Below, one piece after another: positions 54,602 to 64,000 of a stretch of 64,000 nucleotides of DNA. The notes under the pieces were generated by a model. The model was not told the DNA's origin. It saw nothing but the letters and a program-made list of their open reading frames with translations, and ran no database searches. The stretch's first letter is position 1; every line of letters begins with the position of its first letter. Source of the stretch: Begonia masoniana (Eukaryota; Streptophyta; Magnoliopsida; Cucurbitales; Begoniaceae); the NCBI GenBank assembly GCA_022432975.1, contig CM039512.1, positions 5,548,257 through 5,612,256 on the forward strand, in the 5' to 3' direction. The position numbers and the translations under genes were made by a program.

Positions 54602-57600
54602 ATGAGTCTTGTCGTTCACAAAGATACATTTAACAAGCAGATGGATTCGAGCAAGTATGTGAGATATACACCTGAACAGGTTGAAGCTTTAGAGAGGGTT
54701 TACTCTGACTGTCCAAAGCCTAGCTCTTTAAGGAGGCAACAGCTCATTAGGGAGTGTCCTATTCTCTCTAATATTGAGCCTAAACAGATCAAAGTCTGGT
54801 TCCAGAACCGCAGGTTCAAAAAATAAATCTTTCTTTTCTCTTCATTTTTGTTTGGTTCATCTTCTTTGTTTTGTGCTTTTGTTTGATTCTGGGTTTGAAA
54901 GCTAAAATAGAAGGCAGACTTATTTTTTCTTGGGTTGAATAACCTCCCTTTTTCGGACTGCTCTTCATGTCACTGAGGAAGATGATTTTAGAGAGGTTGA
55001 AGGACGCATCTGTGTTATTTGGTCTGAAACTGTTTTTTTTTTCTTACCCACCATTTTAACCTTGTTGTTTTCCAAACACATTGGTCTTCTGGGTTTTATA
55101 AGAATCTAATATGGTTCCATTTTTGTGTTAAAGCTTAACATCTGTAAGTTTCTTCTCCTTGTAGTTTCTCCATATTCCTTGAGTTGCTAAGTTTTTTTTT
55201 TTTGTTTTTGTTTTTGTTTTAGAGTAGACAGTGATGATGTTCTAACGAAAAGATCTCTCTTTGTTTGTTTTTCTTCCTTTAAACGACAGAAACTATCGAG
55301 ATTTTGTTTGCCATAGTTTTACACATTCCCCTGTTTTTCGTGATGCTTCTCCATTTCTTTTTTAATTTATGCGGAAAATGGTCAGAGTTGATTTTCATGG
55401 CGGACTAGAAATTGTCATATTTTCACTTTTTCATGAAAAATACTTTTCTTTTGATTTCCCTTCTCTACTTGATTTCGTAATCTCCATTCATGATTTCAAC
55501 ATGTTTCCCAAATCCTTGGCTAAATCTCTTTGCTATATCTTTACTCGTTGCTTAATTTTCCTTGTATAGATGCCGTGAGAAGCAGAGAAAAGAATCTGCT
55601 CGCCTACAAACTGTGAATAGAAAATTGAATGCGATGAACAAGTTGTTAATGGAAGAGAATGACCGTCTGCAGAAACAAGTGTCTCAGCTGGTTTATGATA
55701 ATGGGTATATGCGTCAGCAGCTGCATAGTGTAAGCTCAATAACTCTTTCCATTAATTTTCTTCAATCGTAGCCTTCAATGGCGTTTTCTGATATTAAATA
55801 AAAATGGCTTTTTTAGACAGATTTCAACCATTTTCAACTCCATATTGGTGGATTTACTCAATTAATTGGCATTTCCATTGTTGGGTTTGTTCATTAACAG
55901 GCGGCTGGAGCGACCACAGACAATAGCTGTGAGTCTGTGGTCATGAGTGGTCAGCACCAACAACAGCAAAACCCAACTTCTCAGCATCCTGAAAGGGATG
56001 CCACGAACCCAGCTGGGTTAGTAAAATGATCTCCTGCTTCCTTAAATCAACAATTTTAATTGTTCAACTCTCGTTTTGCCACTGGTTTTGGTGGCTTTTT
56101 TTATCCTTTCTTGTTTTGCAGTCTTCTTGCAATTGCTGAGGAGACCTTGGCAGAGTTTCTTTCCAAGGCTACAGGAACTGCTGTCGACTGGGTCCAAATG
56201 ATTGGGATGAAGGTTGTCACTCCATTGAATCTTCTCATTTAAGTTATCGAAAACAGTTCATTAACTTGTACCCTTTTTTAATAAAATGCTTTTTTTTTTA
56301 AAAATCTTTGCCAGCCTGGTCCGGATTCGATTGGAATTGTTGCTGTTTCTCGCAACTGCTGCGGAGTAGCAGCACGAGCTTGTGGTCTCCTTAGTCTCGA
56401 GCCCACCAAAGTACTTACCTTCTTTTTGCTCATAAAACTTTGCTTCCTTTTTCTTTATCTTTTAAAATTTAATTACATGTTTTGATGTAGATTGCTGAAA
56501 TCTTGAAAGACCGACCTTCGTGGTTTCGGGACTGCCGTCGTGTTGATATATTAAGCGTAATACCTGCTGGAAATGGGGGAACAATAGAGCTCATATATAT
56601 GCAGGTTAGTAGTACCATAATTTCTCAATTATATTCTTCCTTTTAACTGTTTTGATTTTGTTTTATTCTCTTGGGTAGACATATGCTCCGACGACATTGG
56701 CTGCAGCACGGGATTTCTGGACTCTACGATACACTACTACTCTAGACGATGGAAGCCTTGTGGTATGTATGGTTAATCTAACTCCACTCAAGTTTGGGGG
56801 TTCTTTCTTTTCTGCAAAGTTGATTCCTATTTGACTTATTTCTAGTATGGAATGAGTTAGGCATCTACTTTGGTATCTTATTGAAGTAAATCAGTGTTGT
56901 TGTTCCACCGTTGATATTTTTAGGCAGTACCATGATCATCCAATTCGCTTCCTATGATTGGGGAAGTTCCCGAAACCCCACAACGGAAGTGAGTTAGACA
57001 AAACGAGATGAAACTTGGAGTGAACAAGTAGTAGAAACTTGGACTTAACATGTTTTTTTTGTCGATAGCCACGAACCTATCAAACGAATATTGATTAATT
57101 TATAATTGATTGAAGGAACAGTTTTACTTTTTCCAATTTTTGTTACTAGGATTCTTCTGCTTACTGTCAAACTATTCCGTTTCTCAGTATTTTGTCAAAA
57201 ACATTTGCAGGTATGTGAGAGATCGTTGACTGCCTCGACTGGTGGTCCCACGGGGCCTCCTACTTCGTGTTTTGCAAGAACTGAAATGCTTCCTAGTGGA
57301 TGTTTAATCCGTGCTTGCGAGGGTGGAGGGTCCATTATTCACATTGTTGATCATATCAATTTCGACGTAAAGCTTTAAACTTTGAATCCTCAATTCCTCA
57401 AACTATTGTTTTCTATTATTAATTTTTCTGTATTAGGCTCGGAGCGTCCCTAAACTATTGTTTTCTATTATTAATTTTTCTGTATTAGGCCCGGAGCGTC
57501 CCTGAAGTCCTGAGACCTCTGTATGAATCATCTAAGATTCTTGCTCAGAAAATGACAATTGCTGTAAGAGATTTGAATTAGGATCTTTTGATTTGATATA

Positions 57601-59867
57601 AATTTTTCAGCCACATTTTTATTCAACGTCCAAATTTTTGTTCAGGCTGTACGGCATGTTAGACAAATTGCTCAAGAGTCTAATGGAGAAATTCAAATCG
57701 GCAGTGGCCGCCAACCTGCTGTTTTAAGGACATTTAGTCAGAAACTGTGCCGGTATAATATGCACTGATTTTAAATTCAAAACTTTTCGGTACAAATTGC
57801 AAATTTTGAAGTGGCTTTCCTGTTCCATTTATTAATGTCTTTCCGATCCATCTTAGGGGATTCAATGATGCTGTTAATGGATTTATTGACGATGGCTGGT
57901 CCCTCATGGGCAGCGATGGAGTGGAGGATGTGACTATTATGATAAACTCGTCGCCAAATAAAATTTTCAACTCCCAATTCGGTGGCATGTCCATGTGTCC
58001 AAGTTTTGGCGGCGGTGTGTTATGTGCCAAGGCGTCTATGCTGTTGCAGGTGTATACAGAGACCTCTCCAAATTGGAGAGGATTGCACTAAAAGGATAAA
58101 TTATAGGATACTTGAGTTTAATCCGAATTGGCAATAAGAAAATTAATTTTATCCGGAGATTTATCTTTTGAAGAGCCATAAACTTGCATTTGATTTGTTT
58201 GGTTTCAGGATGTTCCCCTGCTTTGCTTGTCCGATTCTTGAGGGAGCATCGTTCTGAGTGGACCGATTATGGGGTTGATGCCTACTCGGCCGCGTGTCTT
58301 AAATCCAGCCCTTACTCGGTCCCCTGCCCCGGGCCTAGTAGCTTCCCTAGTGGCCAAGTTATTCTTCCTCTTGCTCAAACTGTGGAACATGAAGAGGTAT
58401 GATCTTGTTTTTATGCTTTTGCTCGAGCTGGAAGATTTTTGACGCTCGACCTTTACCATCTCTTTTCGTCTGTTTCTAGTTCTTGGAGGTGGTTCGGCTC
58501 GAGGGCCATGCGTTCTCTCCTGATGATGTAGTTTTGGCCGGACGGGATATGTACTTATTGCAGGTAGTTTGCTTTTTTATAAAAGTTAATTCTCTTGATT
58601 TTACTCTTACTAATTGTACAATACACTGGCAGCTATGTAGTGGGGTTGATGAGAGTGCTGTTGGCTCCTGTGCCCAGCTTGTTTTTGCACCGATTGACGA
58701 ATCATTTGCAGATGATGCTCCCCTGCTGCCTTCTGGTTTTCGGGTCATTCCGTTAGATCTCAAAACGGTTAGTTTTCATTAACATATTTTTGTATTTTTG
58801 TAGTTCTACTTTGGCAACTCCAATTTGCCATGAAATTGACAGGACGGGCCTGGAATGACCGCTCGAACTTTGGATTTGGCTTCTACCCTTGAAGTTGGGG
58901 CCGGTAGTGCTCGACTGGGCAGTGAAGCGGATTTGAACAGCTATAACCTTCGATCCGTATTAACAATCGCATTCCAATTTACTTTTGAGAATCACACGAG
59001 AGAAAATGTGGCTGCAATGGCTCGTCAGTATGTTCGGAGTGTGGTTGGCTCCGTGCAAAGGGTTGCTATGGCGATTGCCCCTTCGCGTATGAGCTCCCTC
59101 CTGGGCCCTAAACCCCTTGCTGCTTCTCCTGAAGCCGTTACTTTGGCCCGATGGATTTGCCGCAGTTACAGGTTAATTTACGTTATTATATTTTGTCGAT
59201 TTGTTTGCATTCTAGTTTATTTTTTAAATTGTACTATAAGATCTTTACGGGTTACGTGACAGGATTCATATAGGGAGAGATCTCCTTCAAGCCGAATCGC
59301 AATCCGGTGATGTTATTTTGAGGCAACTGTGGCACCATTCTGATGCAATTATGTGCTGCTCGGTGGTGAAAACTAACGTAGGTTTTTTAATCCACGACTA
59401 AGAAATTCCAGCTAGAACGTCGAATAAAATTGGATTTTTCCCTTTTTTTACCGAGTTTTCTTGCACGTCGAAATGATAATTGCAGGCATCTCCCATCTTC
59501 ACCTTTGCCAACCAGGCAGGTCTCGACATGCTCGAAACTACTCTCGTGGCCCTCCAAGATATAATGCTCGACAAGATTCTCGGCGACGGAGGCAGAAAAA
59601 TTCTCTGCTCCGAATTCTCCAAGATTATGCAGCAGGTAACAACTATGGAAAGATGTAGAGATGTACAAATTCAGATCAATTGAATTCATTTTTGCTGACA
59701 CTTGCAACCATAATTGCCAGGGATTTGCTCATCTGCCTGCCAGAATTTGCACATCTAGCATGGGCAGACCCGTAACATACGAGCAGGCCGTCACTTGGAA
59801 AGTCCTCGACGACGACGACTCGAATCACTGCCTGGCGATTATGTTCATTAACTGGTCTTTTGTATGA
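54602..59867 (+). CDS. PHB: Class III HD-ZIP factor, PHABULOSA/PHAVOLUTA type (one apparent frameshift)
   Basis: It sets adaxial fate in leaves and meristems. Eighteen exons: 54602-54813, 55570-55729, 55901-56016, 56122-56212, 56315-56410, 56491-56604, 56679-56762, 57211-57366, 57489-57563, 57646-57752, 57857-58049, 58209-58396, 58480-58563, 58633-58767, 58843-59171, 59263-59377, 59486-59635, 59721-59867. With one restored base this is about 850 residues, the family size. Domains: homeodomain (about 18-78, IKVWFQNRR), leucine zipper (MNKLLMEENDRLQKQVSQL), START (about 155-375), MEKHLA C-terminus ending NWSFV. START wording (IGMK/PGPDSIGIVAV) matches PHB/PHV better than REV or CNA. In exon 12 the frame needs five C in gttccccctgct but four are present (58214-58217), shifting the frame. 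Exon 12 is 188 bp where 189 is expected. Confidence 0.92.
56202..56324 (+). promoter_or_regulatory. miR165/166 target site, split by intron 4
   Basis: Exon 4 ends ttgggatgaag (56202-56212) and exon 5 begins cctggtccgg (56315-56324). Joined, they give the 21-nt site of PHB/PHV mRNAs with no change from the site I know. It exists only in spliced RNA. It encodes GMKPGP of the START domain. Confidence 0.92.
57401..57504. repeat. 52-bp tandem duplication across the exon 9 splice acceptor
   Basis: Two copies (57401-57452, 57453-57504) start aactattgttttctatt and each ends with an acceptor (ctgtattag|) plus the first exon codons (ggagcgtccct). Only the second acceptor (after 57488) keeps the frame; the first adds 52 nt and runs into TGA. 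Confidence 0.9.
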
Positions 59868-61106
59868 TGGTAAGAAAGTGATGGCTCTAGAAACAGACTT
59901 GAGTTATATGGCATGTCTAAGTACTGAATCTCTATCGTTAATTATGTATCTGCCCATCTTTTTGCTTCATTAATATGAAAACTCTTCTGGGTATGACATT
60001 TTATCAGAGAATCCAACCTATTCTTCAGAAAAAAAGCCTAGGAGAAGATAAAAATGCAATTTTTATTGCTACACTTCAATTTTTTTTTCAGAATCGTATC
60101 CCGTGATCTCTCGCCTTAATTACTCTTGCAAAGTCTGATAATTCAGATCGAGTTTTTGAGTTTCTGGGGTTTGGTAGCTGAGATATTTCAAATCTGGTTT
60201 AAATCAGAGATGAAATTCTAGAGAGAGAGAGAGGTCTTGTCTTTAGCCTGTTGAATTTGAACGAGAAACGCTGGAGAAATTGAAACTCAATATCCAAAGT
60301 CTCGATCCTTTCTCCAAATTCACAACAGTTGGTCAATAAATTTTCCATTAGAAGACAGTGCAAAATGCATTCAACAAAATCCTGACACATTACCCATTTC
60401 CCAGAACCCTAATTACTGCTCTCTCTCCACCTTTTTCTCTTTCCTATTTTGGGAAGTGGGTAATATTCAGCCTGCAACACAGCACCAAACCAAGCAAAAT
60501 CAATCCAAACAACCCAGCAGTATTTGGCAGATGACCATTAGTGTAAGCAGGGAATTTTGCAGATGACCATTAATGTAAACAGGGAGTCGTCAAGAGCTTC
60601 TACTCTCATACCAGGCCAGCAATGGCGGTATCACATTCCTCCGCCTCTTCTCTAAATTCCTTCTCTTTCATACGAACGAAGACACCATAAAACCAATATT
60701 AAGGAAGACGACAGTGAATTGTCAAGGTTTAGGAGGGGAGAGAGAATCTAAAAAAGCAGAGCTATGAAATGTAAGCGAAGATACGTTGCATCAGAACTCA
60801 GAAGACATAGATTGAAGCTGAGGCTACAGGCTATCAAGGCAAAATAGGAAATAAGAGTAGTTGCAGAGCGTTTAACAATTACCAGCTTTGCTTTTATGTG
60901 TCTGCCCCCCCTATTTCTGCCTACTTTACCTCCTTTTGCCCCCCTACTACACCACACTATTTACGTACGTACGTATGTATGTGTAAATCTCATCATCATC
61001 ATCCATATCCACGATGCAGATGCAATGGATAGAAGTGCTCTTTGTGGTCCTTTTCAAAGCATGAGATGAAAGCGAAAGGCTCTGTTCTTAGTTTCGAGCC
61101 TCGTGC

Positions 61107-61140
61107 CCTCTCTCTCTCACTCTCTCTCTCTCTCTCTCTC
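61107..61140. repeat. (CT)n microsatellite
   Basis: An almost pure CT run with one CA interruption; a candidate polymorphic marker. Confidence 0.9.
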
Positions 61141-62709
61141 CACCTAAATTCTCTGGTTTTCATCGTGTGTTCGTATATTCTCTTAGATTTGTTATTATAA
61201 TGATAAAATGTCGTGTTTAGATGGGAGATCGATTGATGTTAGAAATTGTTGAAAGGTTACACATGTAAAACACGTGATTAAATAGATTACATGAAATATA
61301 TGTGGTGTAGCAAATTATGTAGTCAAAACCCTACTTTTTTCTGAAATTTCTTCTCCACTTTTGAAGAAATATTTCATGGGTGTGGGTGGGTGGAGTTATC
61401 AGAAGTCAGAATGGGCGTGCTGAGTTTTGGACCCTTTTCCATGACACTGCATTTGTTTCTCCAACAACAACTCCATTCACAGCATTAAAGTGCAAAGATC
61501 TCCACGCTTTTCAGAACCCCAAGAAAAATAATACCCCAGAAATCCCTACCCCAGTTTCCCTTTTTGTTGTCTTCTTCTTTATCTCTCTCTGCACAACGCT
61601 AGGGTTTCTTGATTCTTCTGCTGTGTCGATGGTGGGCCATTTGGTGAAGAAAGAGGATCTTTTTAGACAACTTTGTATTAGACTAAACTATTGCTAAACC
61701 ATGCAAACGTATGTAACTTTGAAGTATCTTTCTGTACACCTATAATATGATCATGGAGGTGAAGGGGCGTCGTGTTTTGGAGATTTCCTAGGGTTTTTGA
61801 TCTGTTCTGGTAGCAGTAGACCTAATAATAGTAGGCTCTGCTCTGTAGTCTGTGAGAAAGACAAACCCTAGCTTAGTTAATGAGAGAAATGGTGGATTTG
61901 ACTGGGGACTCATTTTATTTATCAACTGGGTTTTTGACCGAGTCTTTGAACTTGAAGTTATTATTCTTCCTCTGAAATGGGTTGAAGATGAAATGTAATA
62001 ATTTTAGGGTTTGTGTGCAGGTCGTTGCTGTTTTAATTTCAGAGTTTAAAAAAAAAAAATTAATTTTGTTGTTACCTTTTATTTTACTCTATAAAATTAT
62101 TGGTATAATAATTTATACAAATAGTAAAAATAATCCCTTCTACCAATGAAAATGCGACATCAAAGTATAAGTTCTAATAATTAGAATTTTAGTGTATATT
62201 TGTTGAGAAAAACGGTTTATAAAGTTCGATTGTGTAGCGAATAAATTATTTTTTCTCTACTTGTCTGATAAAAATAGATTGTTACGTCAATTGATAACAT
62301 GTCACAAAATAAAGCAGAAAATAATGATTCACTGAATTTAGCGTAGTTCAGCAACGTAACTACGCTCCCACGAGACTAAAATCTGATCTAATCTATCACT
62401 ATTAAATAATGAGTAAATTAGTTCTTTCTATAATAAAGTATAAGAAGTGACACCCAGAGCGATTAATCTCGATAATTAATATTATTGACAAACAATATAA
62501 AAATAGAGAGATTTTACCAAATTTATTGACAATACAATCATAGTGACTTTGACTTTCAATAATCGGAACTGATAGAATTGTTGAATCTTGTCGACACGAA
62601 GAACAACCACTTGTCGTTTTTATTTTTTATATTTTATTTTTCATCTGGTAGCCTACCTCAAAAATAGGGCGGAACCCAACAATATTTAGGTCAATTATTT
62701 ACTTTTAAG

Positions 62710-62828
62710 TAGAGGTGGACGCGGTCCGGAACCGGACCGAATCCTTCAAGATTTTTAACCCGGTCTCGGTCCAATTCCCGGTTCCAGGTCCGGTCTCCTG
62801 TTCCTGGTCCGGTCCTGCTCACCCCTAC
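62710..62828. mobile_element. Short hAT-like MITE
   Basis: The ends tagaggtggacgcggtcc and ggtcctgctcacccct are imperfect inverted repeats with the same style as 51901-52395. The interior is accgg/ccggt-rich. No clear target duplication. Confidence 0.55.
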
Positions 62829-64000
62829 TATTAAGGGACAAAGTACCTCAAACTCTCTTGCGTTATTTAAAACAATTCATTTAAATTAAAAATTTTATTT
62901 TATAAAAATTTATAATTTGTGTTGGGAGTTTTGTGTTGTTTTTGAAGTTTAAGAACATAGATCATTCTCATGGAAAATCAATTATATTAAGTTAAATTTA
63001 GTGATCTAAAACTGAAGAAATTATGGAATTCTCTTAAAATTATCCATTAATTTATTGTAAAATTTATCGTTTTTTGTTTTTTGAAAAATTGTTATTAGAA
63101 ATTGTGTATACTTCTAAGCTTTTAAGTCTTATCCAACTTATGGGTTGGATTGCCATCTTCTTATCAATAGTAAGAGTCCATATAGGTTAAATAAAATGTA
63201 ATAGAAAACTGGCCCATTCACGTTCTATAAAATTTATCCACGTTCTAATTTCTACAAAAATAAAACATATTTTCATCTATAAAATTTTGAGTCATAAAAA
63301 AAATTTAATGATCCATTCTTCGGGGTCATTGACAATTTAAAATCTTAACGTATTTTTTTGACAAAACGAACATTAACGTATCAACTGTTATCAATTTATA
63401 CCTTACTGTTATTACTCTTCTCGTTTAACGAGTGTTCAAACTTATGCAAGGCTCTCTGAGTGTTCATTGAGGGTTTTTGCGTGTCTTTGGACTTCCGCAA
63501 TTAGAACTTTGAAACAACGCTTCAAATCGATGCTTCTTGCGAGTTCTTATAGGCATCTGTTGCGGAGTTTGTTCTTTTGGTTTAGACATTCACAAATTAA
63601 GTTTAAAAAACAATTTCTCGGGAGTTTGGGTTTTCGTTGCCAAGTGTCTACGGTAATTTGTGACTGGATAAGAATTACATTGTTGATACACTAAGATTTG
63701 TTTTGTAAAAAAAAAAAAAAATGTTAACGCAACGAATGTATATTTTTAGCTTATACTTGATTTTTTTTTTACAAAGATCAAACAAGTAGTTGCTACAATT
63801 CAATAAACAACTCATTGAAAAATACTCAAATCCCAATTGACTTTCTTTATAAGTATACCGAACACTAGTTTTACGCAAAAGGGTTACAAAAACGTACGAG
63901 GAAATGTTGAATTTTATGTAAACTTATCGTCATCTAAATTTGTAGGCATTGAGTTGTTACTCGTGTTTTATGTTAGATCTTAAGTTAATATTCGAGGTTT

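Larger units (their letters stand above)
59868..64000. other. HD-ZIP III 3' flank and intergenic DNA to window end
   Basis: After the 3' UTR region I see simple repeats (acgtacgtacgt near 60962; CT tract 61107-61140), a short hAT-like MITE (62710-62828), and AT-rich DNA. The 105-codon ORF at 61380-61697 has no recognisable domain or splice context. No gene supported. Confidence 0.6.

Noticed and set aside
54107..54619. Several overlapping ORFs on both strands upstream of the HD-ZIP III start
   Set aside because: They arise from CT/GA-rich leader sequence and show low-complexity Ser/Leu/Arg/Glu composition.
54602..59867. HD-ZIP III locus as a pseudogene
   Set aside because: Eighteen exons with correct phases and an intact miR166 site differ from a working gene by one C in a homopolymer. 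Sequence error is the simpler reading.
61380..61697. 105-codon ORF near the right end
   Set aside because: No recognisable domain, no splice context, low-complexity neighbourhood. Likely incidental.
1..64000. tRNA genes or bacterial-type operons
   Set aside because: No cloverleaf with a TTCGANTC T-arm was found. The tggtatcagagc strings are retrotransposon primer sites, and gene structure is eukaryotic throughout.

Overview
The window is nuclear DNA of a flowering plant, almost certainly a eudicot. It holds five intron-bearing plant genes with GT-AG introns and AT-rich intergenic DNA, set among nested LTR retrotransposons with plant-type primer sites. I cannot fix the family or species from the sequence alone. 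There is one assembly gap (100 N, 3841-3940).

Left third (1-19136): a nest of retrotransposons. A Ty3/gypsy element enters from the left edge (partial LTR, primer-binding site, broken gag-pol) and runs into the gap. Beyond the gap lies a minus-strand Ty1/copia remnant (4216-7440) carrying a complete Cassandra TRIM (4632-5454). A 639-bp pseudogene fragment of a GHR1-like LRR receptor kinase (7441-8079) separates it from a second, plus-strand copia element (8080-19043). That element was hit by another Cassandra (11245-12122) and, in its 3' LTR, by a 3-kb gypsy solo LTR carrying 43 identical 23-bp repeats. A second primer-binding site and a stump of internal sequence follow the 3' LTR.

Middle (20295-41181): three intact minus-strand genes. 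AAE14 is the o-succinylbenzoyl-CoA ligase of phylloquinone synthesis (10 exons, C-terminal SKL). AGD12-like is an ArfGAP with a C2 domain (8 coding exons and a duplicated start region that makes a uORF). The third is a root-type ferredoxin-NADP+ reductase (5 exons), whose last intron carries a complete, very young chromovirus-type gypsy element with an unbroken 1505-codon ORF.

Right (43858-59867): two plus-strand transcription factor genes. One is an NF-YA subunit. The other is a class III HD-ZIP gene of the PHB/PHV type with an intact miR165/166 site across an exon junction. Each has one missing base, apparently a C, in an otherwise intact reading frame. This looks more like consensus error than gene death. 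Between them lie a palindromic Mutator-type MITE, a copia solo LTR with a perfect 5-bp target duplication, and a hAT-like MITE. From 59868 to the right edge I see no convincing gene.

The five genes do not form a pathway. They are ordinary plant loci (plastid/peroxisome quinone metabolism, membrane traffic, plastid redox, CCAAT-box transcription, leaf polarity). The unusual biology is in the mobile elements: an apparent gag intron that starts inside the LTR, an ORF that ends inside the LTR, LTR hairpins kept despite sequence change, and 5S-RNA-derived Cassandra elements.
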